A program made the position numbers and the translations under genes. Source: Gloeotrichia echinulata CP02 (GTDB taxonomy: Bacteria; Cyanobacteriota; Cyanobacteriia; Cyanobacteriales; Nostocaceae). Taken from it: DNA of 64,000 bases. Shown one piece after another: positions 1 to 8,800 of the stretch. The notes under the pieces were generated by a model. It searched no databases. It had not been told where the DNA came from and worked only from the letters and a program-made list of their open reading frames with translations. Positions within the stretch are counted from its first letter, which is position 1, and every line of letters begins with the position of its first letter. The DNA is taken from positions 3,539,001 to 3,603,000 of the forward strand of contig CP051187.1 of NCBI GenBank assembly GCA_038087035.1, in the 5' to 3' direction.

Positions 1-175
1 TACCTTGTACTTTAGCTAATACTTTTGCGCCTTGAAATTCGATGCTGAGAACATTTCCCTGGCGAGAATAGTTTCTAGCGCGTTCTAAACGTTTCTTAAA
101 GCGATAGGAATCTAATAAATCTAGCCACCGTTGTGACCACCATTCGCGACTTGCTTGCAGAGTATCATTAGTCAT
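1..175 (-). CDS. SWIM zinc-finger family protein, N-terminal part (cut by window edge)
   Basis: The minus strand is open from an ATG at 173-175 to the window edge, giving 58 residues. The product begins MTNDTLQASREWWSQRWLDL and continues with a basic stretch around RFKKRLERARNYSRQGNVLS. This matches the start of cyanobacterial SWIM zinc-finger proteins as I know them; the cysteine/histidine motif itself lies outside the window. Members of this family are usually encoded next to a SNF2-type helicase and are thought to act with it on DNA. Here the same-strand helicase is about 5.7 kb upstream, with mobile and decayed sequence between. Assignment rests only on the N-terminus. Confidence 0.6.
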   Translation of the reverse strand, partial: MTNDTLQASREWWSQRWLDLLDSYRFKKRLERARNYSRQGNVLSIEFQGAKVLAKVQG

Positions 176-209
176 AATTAATTCAAAATTCAAAATTCAA
201 AAATAACAA

Positions 210-868
210 TTATTCTATCCCAGCCTGGCGGCGCAACCGCTCGACCAATTGGCGCGTCCAATCCAACTCCTTATCCCGCAGGCGCTCGCGGATTTCCAGG
301 GCAAACTGTGCTAAGGTTAGCGCCTCTGTGTAGCGCCCCTCCTCTTCCAGGACTTGCGCTAGCCCTGATTGAGCATCAGCCACCAAGTTTTGCAGTCCCA
401 CTTCCTGGGCTAGGGCTAACTGACGCTCGTACCAGGGGCGGGCTGCTGTGGGTTGGTTGCGGTCAAGGGCGAGAAGTCCCAAGTTGCCGCAATAGGTTGC
501 TTGTGTTGCTTTATTTCCTAGTTTTTCTGCGATCGCCAATCCTTGCTTGAAGTAGGACTCGGCACGATCATATTCTCCCTGCGATCGCGCAACCCCTCCC
601 AAATTGTTGAGAGCGATCGCCTCATCGTCTTCCTCCCCCAACTCTCGGTAAATTGCTAACGCCTCCTGATACAGCCCCTGCGCCTCTGCCCAGTTCTGGC
701 GTTGTTCTGCAATTAATCCTTGCAACCTGATTGCAGTAGCCTTATCCCGACGATTATTGCCCCGTTCCATCGCCTCTGCCATCTGGGCTGCCCAACTGGC
801 TGCCCGTTCTGTCTCGGCGCGATAGTAGTGAATCCAAGCAACATCGTAGGCACCCCAACCAGCATCAC
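210..868 (-). pseudogene. C-terminal remnant of a TPR (STAND/NTPase-type) protein
   Basis: An ATG-initiated frame of 190 residues (210-782) is built of tetratricopeptide repeats, with units such as ALNNLGGVARSQGEYDRAES and ATYCGNLGLLALDRNQPTAA. The same frame stays open upstream of that ATG to about 868, reading RFSDAGWGAYDVAWIHYYRA. That segment is typical of the linker between the NTPase core and the TPR tail of cyanobacterial STAND-like proteins. The frame then meets a resolvase fragment in another frame. I therefore read it as the tail of a larger regulator whose 5' part was lost by recombination. It could still be translated from the internal ATG. Confidence 0.6.
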
Positions 869-1009
869 TGAATCGAGGTTATATCTTCTTTGCCCACCTT
901 GGGTAAAGATGCCTTCGATTTTCCCGTCTTCGAGCCACCTTTCGAGTGTTTTGGTGCTGACTCCCAATCTGGTAGCAGCGACTCTTGGAGGTACATAGTT
1001 AACCGTCAT
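869..1009 (-). pseudogene. IS607-type serine resolvase TnpA, N-terminal fragment
   Basis: About 47 codons encode a MerR-like helix-turn-helix head: MTVNYVPPRVAATRLGVSTK, then TLERWLEDGKIEGI and GGQRRYNLDSV. This is the DNA-binding head of IS607-family TnpA. The catalytic serine-recombinase domain that should follow is absent. At about 868 the sequence switches to TPR-protein coding sequence in another frame. It is a truncated relic and not an active gene. AT-rich sequence upstream of its start (1010-1130) probably belongs to the same element's end. Confidence 0.7.
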
Positions 1010-1134
1010 GGACTAAGAAAAGTTACTTATCCCATAATATCAGAATATGTCGGGATATGTCTATTATGTCTAGGTAAATTGCGTCCTATAAATTACTCTC
1101 AAAATTTACCACAGCCCCAGACTTACCCAAAATT

Positions 1135-1287
1135 ATGACTGATCAAGAAGTGATCACACCTGCATTGGCAATGGCACGTCGGTCACTACAAATTTTAGAA
1201 GAGCAAGCTGCCGGATTTGATAAGCTGTCAATACCTGGTCATTTAAGAATTCAGCTAGAAGAAAAGCGTCGAGAAGTCGCAGAGTCC
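1135..1287 (+). pseudogene. N-terminal fragment of a STAND-type/effector-associated protein
   Basis: The frame opens with MTDQEVITPALAMARRSLQI and continues LEEQAAGFDKLSIPGHL and LEEKRREVAESL. This is a conserved N-terminal helix pair that I recognise from large cyanobacterial STAND/TPR signalling proteins. After about residue 51 the similarity ends and the frame reads into unrelated sequence lying in the opposite orientation. The fragment is therefore the 5' end of a destroyed gene. It may belong to the same protein class as the TPR relic at 210-868, although the two lie on opposite strands. Confidence 0.5.
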
Positions 1288-1468
1288 CTTTCCTCCCCGC
1301 AACATGGCAATGGGAAAATCTTCCGTTGCGGCATCAAAAAATGGCGTTTGTTCTTTTGTAAAGAGAGTTCTGGCGCTTTCTGGCACAGTTTTACCCAAAT
1401 GATTCATCACATTTGAGAGCATAACTTTGGTATCTCCTGGTTGATTAGCCGCTCCCTGCAATGCCTCA
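1288..1468 (-). pseudogene. Unidentified gene fragment next to the IS200/IS605 right end
   Basis: On the minus strand an open frame runs from the IS right end into this stretch, reading NEALQGAANQPGDTKVMLSN, then HLGKTVPESARTLF and FFDAATEDFPIAML. Amino-acid composition looks like real coding sequence, but I cannot name the family. It stops being coherent near 1288, where it meets the STAND fragment tail to tail. No other part of this gene is visible beyond the left end of the IS, so it was probably truncated before or during insertion. Confidence 0.35.
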
Positions 1469-1476
1469 TTGACACT

Positions 1477-1497
1477 CTCAGGTCTGAAGACTCTGAG
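1477..1497 (-). repeat. Right-end imperfect palindrome of the IS200/IS605 element
   Basis: Minus-strand CTCAGAGTCTTCAGACCTGA(G) folds into a hairpin (CTCAG.GTCT/AGAC.CTGAG). It overlaps the tnpB stop codon and is expected to be both the TnpA recognition hairpin and the 3' part of the guide RNA scaffold. It is followed by GAGTGTCAA and then target DNA. Confidence 0.65.
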
Positions 1498-2806
1498 ATT
1501 CTACGGACAGAGGAGAATTTGGAAGAACCCAAAGTCTAACTCTCGTTGCGGTCGTCAAACACCGCCTACCCAGTAAGCCTAAGTCTATGCTTAGATTGCT
1601 GGCTACTTTTCGCAAAATATTCGCGCTTCCGTTCAAATCCGCGTTCACAATTGAACCATTCGCTGACTGATACAGCCCTCTCTTAATCCGCTTTCCAGAT
1701 GCTTTCCAACCAACTGGCTTTTCACCATATTTGGGAAGGGAGTCTCCATCTAAAAAGCTCGACTTGCTCGTGTAGGCTTCCTCTGTTTCAATAAACCTAA
1801 TGCCGTGTAAATCACACAGTTGTTTTAATCTGTCTTTCAGTTTACCCAAGGGCATTTGAACAAACTTTTGATTGTTCACTCTACCCATGTTAGCAGATTC
1901 CTTAAAGCCTTCATTCCATCCAACTACTAGAGTACCAACGCCATGTTTAAGACAGTGGTCAATAATTAACTTAGCTGCTTTGTTAATGCCATCCCGCATT
2001 TGGTGGTTGCGTTTACGGGTTACACGGTCTAACCAGTTATCCCAATAAACCTCTGGCTTGCCTTCTTTTCGTGTCGATACTTTCTTATTCCAGAGTTGAT
2101 TCATCGCCTTCATTGCACGAGCATCAATCAACAAGGAATTACCCAATGTATCGACACAAGCAGCTAAATTATCAGCAGTTCCAAGGTCAATAGATAATGC
2201 CTGGTTTATATCTAGGTCGTGTTTTTGTTTATCCACTATATAGGACATTTCTAGATAAAAAGCACCATTCTTTGGCAGAATCGTAAACTCTTTTACCTTT
2301 GAGTAGTCAATGTTTGATGGCATTGGAAGAAAAAACTCAGATATCCCAAACCATCTTCTAACTGTTAAACCCAGAGAAAACCTAAGTTGTCCATTAATTA
2401 ATGTTGGTTTTTGTCCTCCTGAATTAGGATACACAACTTTGAATAACTTAGAACCCTTAAGATATCCCGGTGCTTTTGGTCTGAAATGTAATTCACCTTT
2501 TAAATATAAGTTTATCAATTCTTTGAAAGACTTAAATGCCTCTGTAACTGACATTAAAGTTTGTTGCATTGGCGTGGAAGGCAAAGATTGAGCAAGCATT
2601 GACTTAGCAATTGAAGGTTCAAAGGCTAAGTCAAACTTACCTGTTAATAACTTATTTGTCTTAAAAAAGGTTTGTCGTGCAAAGTAAACTCCGATGTTGT
2701 AAAGTTTTCCTGATTGTTCAGAAAGATATTGTAATAGTGCTTTTGTTTCCTTGTCTGGAGACAACAGGACTTGTTGTACACCCATGTTTTTATTGGGTTT
2801 TCCCAC
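1478..2806 (-). CDS. tnpB: TnpB RNA-guided nuclease of an IS605-family element
   Basis: The 442-residue protein is a TnpB (ancestor-type relative of Cas12). TnpB proteins use an RNA made from the element's right end to cut the empty target site and so promote retention. The RuvC-like acidic residues are visible in LSIDLGTADNLAA, in LVVGWNEGFK, and in NADLNGSANILRK near the C-terminus. The usual CxxC...CxxC zinc ribbon is not visible: the region between motifs II and III reads EEAYTSKSSFLDGDS and has no paired cysteines, as in one known TnpB subgroup. The last codons overlap the right-end hairpin. It appears full length and undamaged. Confidence 0.85.
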   Translation of the reverse strand: MGKPNKNMGVQQVLLSPDKETKALLQYLSEQSGKLYNIGVYFARQTFFKTNKLLTGKFDLAFEPSIAKSMLAQSLPSTPMQQTLMSVTEAFKSFKELINLYLKGELHFRPKAPGYLKGSKLFKVVYPNSGGQKPTLINGQLRFSLGLTVRRWFGISEFFLPMPSNIDYSKVKEFTILPKNGAFYLEMSYIVDKQKHDLDINQALSIDLGTADNLAACVDTLGNSLLIDARAMKAMNQLWNKKVSTRKEGKPEVYWDNWLDRVTRKRNHQMRDGINKAAKLIIDHCLKHGVGTLVVGWNEGFKESANMGRVNNQKFVQMPLGKLKDRLKQLCDLHGIRFIETEEAYTSKSSFLDGDSLPKYGEKPVGWKASGKRIKRGLYQSANGSIVNADLNGSANILRKVASNLSIDLGLLGRRCLTTATRVRLWVLPNSPLSVESQSLQT

Positions 2807-2888
2807 CCTAAAACACCCACAAAATTAGTTGCTTTATATATACTAATTGACTATAGTAGATAAGTCAATATATATCTACTAATCTAGG

Positions 2889-3296
2889 ATGCTGATTCAG
2901 GAAGATTATAATACCCATAACCATGTAAAATACTTAATTAACTATCACTTTGTCTTTATACCTAAACGTCGCAAGAAAGTTTTAACAGGAGAGATAGCAA
3001 CTAGAACTAGGCAGATATTTGCTGAATTAGCTATAGAAAAAAAATGGGATATTCTAGCCCTAGAGGTAGCGCCTGACCATATTCACTTATTTGTTAGCGT
3101 CAAGCCTACAGATACACCACATTTAGTAATTAAGGCTTTTAAAGGACGAAGTAGTTACCTTCTAAGAAAAGAATTTCCTGTACTTCTGAAGCTTCCCTCG
3201 CTGTGGACAAGTAGTTATTTTGTGAGTACTGCTGGTAACATAAGTAGCGAGGCAGTTAGGAAGTACATTGAAGATCCTCACCACGCCTCAAATTAA
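2889..3296 (+). CDS. tnpA: IS200/IS605 Y1 transposase TnpA
   Basis: The 135-residue protein is a Y1 HUH single-strand transposase. The histidine motif appears in EVAPDHIHLFV, and the catalytic tyrosine is expected in SSEAVRKYIEDP near the C-terminus. Length is normal for the family. It cuts and joins single-stranded element ends at the hairpins described for this element. It is divergent from tnpB, with the shared promoter region between 2807 and 2888. No frameshift is seen, so the element may still be mobile. Confidence 0.9.
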   Translation: MLIQEDYNTHNHVKYLINYHFVFIPKRRKKVLTGEIATRTRQIFAELAIEKKWDILALEVAPDHIHLFVSVKPTDTPHLVIKAFKGRSSYLLRKEFPVLLKLPSLWTSSYFVSTAGNISSEAVRKYIEDPHHASN

Positions 3297-3340
3297 AAAG
3301 AAAACGACACTGCGACTAAAGTCGCTCGTGCCGCTTCCCT

Positions 3341-3361
3341 CTCAGCACTGAAGTGTCTGAG
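3341..3361 (+). repeat. Left-end imperfect palindrome of the IS200/IS605 element
   Basis: CTCAGCACTGAAGTGTCTGA(G) mirrors the right-end hairpin and lies 45 bp after the tnpA stop. Just before it, GCGACTAAAGTCGC (3312-3325) is a second small hairpin. Confidence 0.55.
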
Positions 3362-3365
3362 TTTC

Positions 3366-4028
3366 CCGCATCCCGCGAGGTTCTATGAAACGCGTTCGCC
3401 CAGCGTCTGTCTACGACACGCTCCACGTCGCTTGCTTCTCCGTAGGAGTATGTGGTTTATTCCTTTACCCAGCAAAGTTTGTGTGGTGGACTCCCTTAGT
3501 TTACTTCTTCGGCAGCTTGTAAACACGCATGTATTATAATGCAATACATATAAGTATTTTTCAGCGGTAAGGGAATAAATAGTGATATGCTTATTTAAGA
3601 TAACTTCGTGCATAAGTTGCTGAGATGATGTTTTAAAAGGGTATTTTGCTCTCATGCTTAGAACGGCAAAGTATCTCAGTGCATAGCTAAAACCTTGATT
3701 TTCCGTTTCATTGCTGTTAACCCAAGTCAAAGCAGCAAAATTACACCTTTAGGGACTTTTAAAACATCCTCTGATGACAATTTTTGTAGTTTGGGCACTG
3801 TCTAGGGTTTCTAAATACCTTACTTTTAAGTAGCTCGGCACAATTAAATATAAAACCTCGGTTCCATTCTTCTCCCCTTGTAGGGAAGAGGCTTTGACTC
3901 GCCCAACCCTTGTAGGGAAGGGGGCTGGGGGTTGAGGTTTATCTTATATTTTTTAAGGCCTACCTACTTACCTTGTGGGCAGTGTTCACGAAGTTTGCGG
4001 ACTTAATCAATATTAAGAGGATAATTTG
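3366..4028. other. Gene-poor spacer with repeat fragments
   Basis: No convincing gene is seen. A 115-codon minus frame (3383-3730) ends in translated palindromic-repeat sequence and looks accidental. The stretch near 3860-3940 holds two copies of a short motif (CCCTTGTAGGGAAG). A purine-rich AAGAGG at about 4015-4020 serves as ribosome binding site for the next gene. Confidence 0.4.
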
Positions 4029-5348
4029 ATGACAGGCTTAAACTTAAGCAACGTCCAATTTACCAACAACTCTGATGTAGTCAATCCAGGTAGTGAGATA
4101 TTCAATACCTCATCTGTAAATACATTGCAAGGTGATGATCAAATCATCGGTACTGCCAGTATAAATGGGGATTTCGCTTTGGGAGCCTTTGTAGAGGTCG
4201 CATCTCAAGACCTGAATGCGATCAGCTCTGCTGACTTGAGTGCTGAGGCTACTGTTGCTATCTATGGTATCAAAAACCAAGGAGTTATCAATACAGCCAA
4301 AGGAGACGATATACTCAGTGGCACAGCAGAAGCTAAAATCAGTGCCAGTGCAGAGACAGTGTCTCAGGCCGTAGCCATTGCTCAGGAAGCAGATGCTACT
4401 GCGATAGCCCGATCTTTTGCCTCTATTAACGTTACAACCACCGCTGTGGGCATTGATAACTCCGGAGGTGCGATATATACAGGTAGCGGAAATGACGGCA
4501 TTGGTAGTGATGCTATAGGTGGCATTAGTGCGGTAGCCGTAGCCACTGTAGATGCTTCAGCCATTGTTGAGGCTATCTCCGAAGCTCCTACGTCTCAAGG
4601 ACTGACAGCTTTCGCAGAAGCAATAGCTACAAGTTTAGCTAAGGCAAGCATCACTGCCATCGGTATCAAGAATGCTGGAGGTATACTTAACACTGGAGAT
4701 GATTCGGATACTGTCAGTGCTACTGCCAGTACTAATCCTAATCCTAATCAGTTTCAAATCGCTAGTGGTTTTGCTTTCACTAATTCCATCCCCAACAGTC
4801 AAGCTTTAGCCCAAGCCGTCGCCAATGCTACTGCTTCGGTTTCTGATAAGGCGATCGCCATTGACAACACTAAAGGGTTTATTACTACCGGGAATGGAGA
4901 CGATAGTATAGAAGCTGCTGCTTTGGCTTCTGATAAGGCGATCGCCATTGACAACACTAGAGGGTTGATTAGTACCGGGAGTGGAGACGATCTTATTGTT
5001 GCCTATGCTACCGCCTCTGAGTCTTACGGTATCTTTGGCGGAACTATTGATACGGGTAATGGAGATGATCGGGTGATCGCCTCCAGTTTTGGAGGTGGTG
5101 TCAACATAAAGACGAGAGAGGGTAACGATTTTGTGGAAGGTTTTGGTAACGCTAAAGTTGAGGGTGGTATCGGTTACGATACACTCAGCCTTATTGCTTA
5201 CAATAAAGACAACTTTCAGATAAGTTTTGGTAGTGGAAATAACAATACTGTTATTTTTCAGCTAGACGGCATTACCATGACCACCACTGGATTTGAGCAA
5301 TTTAACTTTGCCAATAATGTAAGTTACACCTATAACACAATAGTGTAA
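4029..5348 (+). CDS. RTX-like calcium-binding repeat protein
   Basis: The protein has 439 residues. I start it at the ATG at 4029 (AAGAGG about 8 bases upstream), not at the TTG one codon earlier. It consists of degenerate nonapeptide-like repeats: GDDQIIGTA, KGDDILSGTA, GNGDDSIEAA, GSGDDLIVAYA, GNGDDRVIA, REGNDFVEGFG. These resemble RTX/hemolysin-type calcium-binding beta-roll units, interspersed with alanine/serine-rich segments. One block (SDKAIAIDNTxGxIxTGxGD) is tandemly duplicated around residues 276-325. Such proteins are normally secreted by type I export with an uncleaved C-terminal signal. No N-terminal signal peptide or enzymatic domain is seen. Function beyond calcium binding is unknown. 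Confidence 0.7.
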   Translation: MTGLNLSNVQFTNNSDVVNPGSEIFNTSSVNTLQGDDQIIGTASINGDFALGAFVEVASQDLNAISSADLSAEATVAIYGIKNQGVINTAKGDDILSGTAEAKISASAETVSQAVAIAQEADATAIARSFASINVTTTAVGIDNSGGAIYTGSGNDGIGSDAIGGISAVAVATVDASAIVEAISEAPTSQGLTAFAEAIATSLAKASITAIGIKNAGGILNTGDDSDTVSATASTNPNPNQFQIASGFAFTNSIPNSQALAQAVANATASVSDKAIAIDNTKGFITTGNGDDSIEAAALASDKAIAIDNTRGLISTGSGDDLIVAYATASESYGIFGGTIDTGNGDDRVIASSFGGGVNIKTREGNDFVEGFGNAKVEGGIGYDTLSLIAYNKDNFQISFGSGNNNTVIFQLDGITMTTTGFEQFNFANNVSYTYNTIV

Positions 5349-5502
5349 AGTTAAGCCTTTCAAGGTGAGTCGTAAAATTTGTTTTTTTCTCTGCGCTCTC
5401 TGCGTCCTCAGCGGTTAAAAGTTATTTATTTAACCACACAGACAAAAGATTAAACAGGGATTTCTTTGAGCAAAATTTTTACCCACCTTGAAAGGCTAAC
5501 TC
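5349..5502. mobile_element. Small inverted-repeat element (MITE-like)
   Basis: The left end AGTTAAGCCTTTCAAGGTGA and the right end, read in reverse complement, AGTTAGCCTTTCAAGGTGGG form near-perfect 20-22 bp terminal inverted repeats around about 110 bp of non-coding sequence. The left repeat starts immediately after the stop codon of the repeat-protein gene. No open reading frame lies inside, so it would need a transposase from elsewhere. Confidence 0.55.
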
Positions 5503-5600
5503 CTCACCGAATTTTAGATTTTAGATTTTAAATTTTGGATTGAAGATTCAAAATTTAAAATCTAAACTGGTCTGAAGCCCCCGAATTTATTCGCTTAATA

Positions 5601-5853
5601 AATCTAAAATCCAAAACTTGTACTGAGCGTAGCCTTCGGCGCCCGCTCTTAAGTCGTTGGCGTAGCCTCTGTCTGCGACACGCACTCGCGTTCGTAGAGA
5701 AGTATCAAAAAATTTTAATTGAAGCCCCTGCATTCATGCATGGGGTCAATCTAAAATCCAAAACTTGTACTGAGCGTAGCCTTCGGCGCCCGCTCTTAAG
5801 TCGTTGGCGTAGCCTCTGTCTGCGACACGCACTCGCGTTCGTAGAGAAGTATC
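5601..5853. repeat. 106-bp direct duplication containing a cyanobacterial palindromic repeat
   Basis: Positions 5601-5706 and 5748-5853 are essentially the same 106-bp sequence, each starting AATCTAAAATCCAAAACTTG and ending GTAGAGAAGTATC. Between them lies a hairpin-forming CCCCTGCATTCATGCATGGGG. The surrounding 5510-5600 is low-complexity AT sequence. No gene is present. Confidence 0.75.
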
Positions 5854-5870
5854 CAAAATCCAAAATTGAT

Positions 5871-8800
5871 TCACTCATCCTCATCAATTACCGCGTTGCG
5901 GTCAAGTAGTAGTAAGTTGCGGAGTTGGTCTGTATCCATTTCGGTTAACCATTCTTCACCGGCGCCTACGACTTGTTCTGCGAGTTGTTTCTTACTTTCA
6001 ATCATGTCATGGATTTTCTCTTCTAAGGTGCCAGTGCAGACAAATTTATGTACTTGGACGTTGCGGGTTTGACCAATCCGAAATACTCGGTCTGTGGCTT
6101 GGTTTTCTACGGCTGGATTCCACCATCTGTCAAAGTGAAAAACATGATTTGCCCGTGTTAAATTTAGTCCTACACCACCAGCTTTCAGTGACAGAATCAT
6201 AATTGGCGGCGCTTGGGGGTCGTTTTGGAAACGGTCGAGCATTTCTTCTCGTTGTTTTTTACTAGTGCTACCATACAAAAACAAAATTTCTCGCCCTAGC
6301 TGTTGTTGTAAATAAGGTTGTAATAACTTGCCCCATTCAGCAAATTGAGTGAAAATTAAAGCGCTATCGCCTTCTGCTAAAACTTCTTCTAACATTTCGT
6401 TGAGCCGTTGCAGTTTGGCTGAATGATGTGCTTCTAATGTCGCTAATTTCAAATATTGTGCCGGGTGATTACAGATTTGTTTGAGTTTAACTAATAAACC
6501 CAAAATCATGCCCCGTCTTTGCAATCCTGTGGCTTCATCAATTTCGGTTAAAGACTGTTCTACTACTGTTTGATAAAGTGTGGCTTGTTCTGCACTCAGA
6601 CCACAAAATACCGTCATTTCCTGCTTTTCTGGTAAGTCTTGAATGATTTCTCTGTCAGTTTTTAACCGCCGCAAAATAAAGGGTTGAACTAAAGAACGTA
6701 ATTGATTTAAAGAATCGGTATCACCATACTTTTCAATTGGCATAGAAAATCGCCGTTGAAAAAATTGCCGATTGCCCAAATAACCAGGATTGAGAAAATC
6801 TAAAATAGACCACAGTTCTTGGAGTCTATTTTCTACTGGTGTCCCAGTTAAGGCAATACGAAATGTTGACTCTAATTGTCGTACCGCCTGGGACTGTTTC
6901 GCTTCCGAATTTTTCACATTTTGCGCTTCATCTAATATAAGGCATTGCCAAGAAATGCTTTGTAATAATTTAATATCTCGGTGAATTAGTGAATAGCTGG
7001 TAATGACTAAATCATACTTTTGTATTATTTCCAGAAATGCCTTACCTTTGGGGCGTTTATCACCGTGATATTCCAAAACTTTGAGTTTGGGTGCGAATTT
7101 TTTTACTTCTCTTTGCCAGTTACCTAAAACAGAAGTGGGACAAACTAGCAGTGTTGGTTTTTCTAATAGATCCTGTTCTTTGAGGTGTAATAAAAAGGCA
7201 ATAAACTCCACGGTTTTACCGAGTCCCATGTCGTCGGCGAGACACGCGCCCAAGCCCCAACGTTCCAAAAATGCCAGCCAAGCAGCACCTCGTTCTTGAT
7301 AAGGGCGCAATTGCCCTTGGAAGCTTTTTGGTGTGGGTAAAGGTGCGATAGACTGATTATTGGTTAGCGCCCCAATCAACTCTTGCAACGTCCCAGAAGC
7401 CTCAAAATTCACCACGGGTAATTTTTCGATCACCTGGGTATCTCCGTTACTGATACGTAAAGCATCTTCTAAGGACAGGGACATTTGCTCTTTACGGGAG
7501 GCAAAGAAGTTTTGAGCTATTTTAATATCTTGGGGGCGCAATTCTACCCATTCGTCGTTAATTTTGACTAATGGGCTATTTAACGCCACCAAACGGTCAA
7601 ATTCGGCTTTAGAAATCGTCTGCCCACCAATTGCCAATTGCCACTGAAAATTTAGCAGACTTTGTAGCCCTAAGCGCCCCTGTTTTTGCTTTGGCGTTTC
7701 GGCGGCGATTTTCAAACCCAAACGGTTCGCCCATCCTTCACGGTTCGCCAAACTGGGCGGTAAAATCACCCCTAAACCGCTATCTTCAAATCTCCAAGTT
7801 ACAGACTTGATAAATTCATAAGCTTGTATGGGGTTGAGGCGACAAGATTGGGGATATTCTGTTTCCAAACTGGGTGCTACAGCTGAATACAATCGGGAAG
7901 CTAACCCCAAACCCCGCAAGAAGGTTTCTTGTGGTTGTTCAATTGTACGATTTTGATACACAAATCTCTCAACTGGATTTTGCCAAATCGTGGCTGCATC
8001 CACCAAAAATTCTGGATCATCCGCCGCTTGGAGGTAATACGCCAGTGTCCAATCTGTTTCTTCAGACTCTGGCGGGCGCAATTGAAAACAAGTGTGAAAG
8101 AGAGTTTTCCCTGTTAATTGGTGTTGTAAGGGCATAGTCCAAGCCTTCAGCGCCGCTTGCAGGCGTTCGATACCAATCGCGTCTGCGCTTTCATGATGAG
8201 ATGCACTCGTTAAGGCTTGCAACCAGTGTCGCACCGCTGATGGTAAAGTTGCCATCATTTTCGCTTCGATTGGTGGTTGGGAATTGATCATTCCTCGCAC
8301 TTGGGCATCTATCATACTGTTGAGAAATGCTAGTAGCAATTCTTGCGGTGGCAGTGGGAAATCTACATAAATTGGGGATGGGGAATTGGGGGCGAAAGAT
8401 TCTCCCCTTGTCACCTTGTCCCCTTCTCCCCAGTGATAAGTCCGACAAGCCAGAGGCATTTTCGCCGAAAATTTTTCTAGGCGTGTCCCATCCACGGCAC
8501 TGTCTAGCAGTACTTGCCACTTAGCAATCATCGCACCATCTGATTGTGGCTGGATAGTTGGTAAAAATTTACATCGCGATGTTAAATCTAAACTCCAACG
8601 GGCAATCTGTGACCAAAAGCGTAAATCTGGTCCCAAAAAGGCATCTTCACCATTAACATTACTCAGGGGAAGAGATGTGAGAAATTTCATCGCTTCGCTG
8701 GGGTTGAGACAAAAACCCTCAACTTGCCACGGTTGTAGGTATTGTGGCGTATCTGTTGCCAAGCCATTGGTAGCAGAATGCACAGGAGAAATTGCTACAG

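Larger units (their letters stand above)
1469..3365. mobile_element. IS200/IS605-family element with divergent tnpA and tnpB
   Basis: The element contains a Y1 transposase gene on the plus strand and a tnpB on the minus strand, divergent across an 82-bp AT-rich gap. Matching subterminal imperfect palindromes lie at each end: 1477-1497 (overlapping the tnpB stop) and 3341-3361, both of form CTCAG...CTGAG. The right end closes on the minus strand as GAGAGTGTCAA at 1469, the same terminal motif as the TnpB element at 26.3 kb. There are no terminal inverted repeats or target duplication, as expected for this single-strand transposition mechanism. The left boundary is approximate. Confidence 0.8.

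Noticed and set aside
3383..3730. 115-codon minus-strand frame after the IS200/IS605 element
   Set aside because: Its second half is translated palindromic-repeat sequence and no family or ribosome site is visible.
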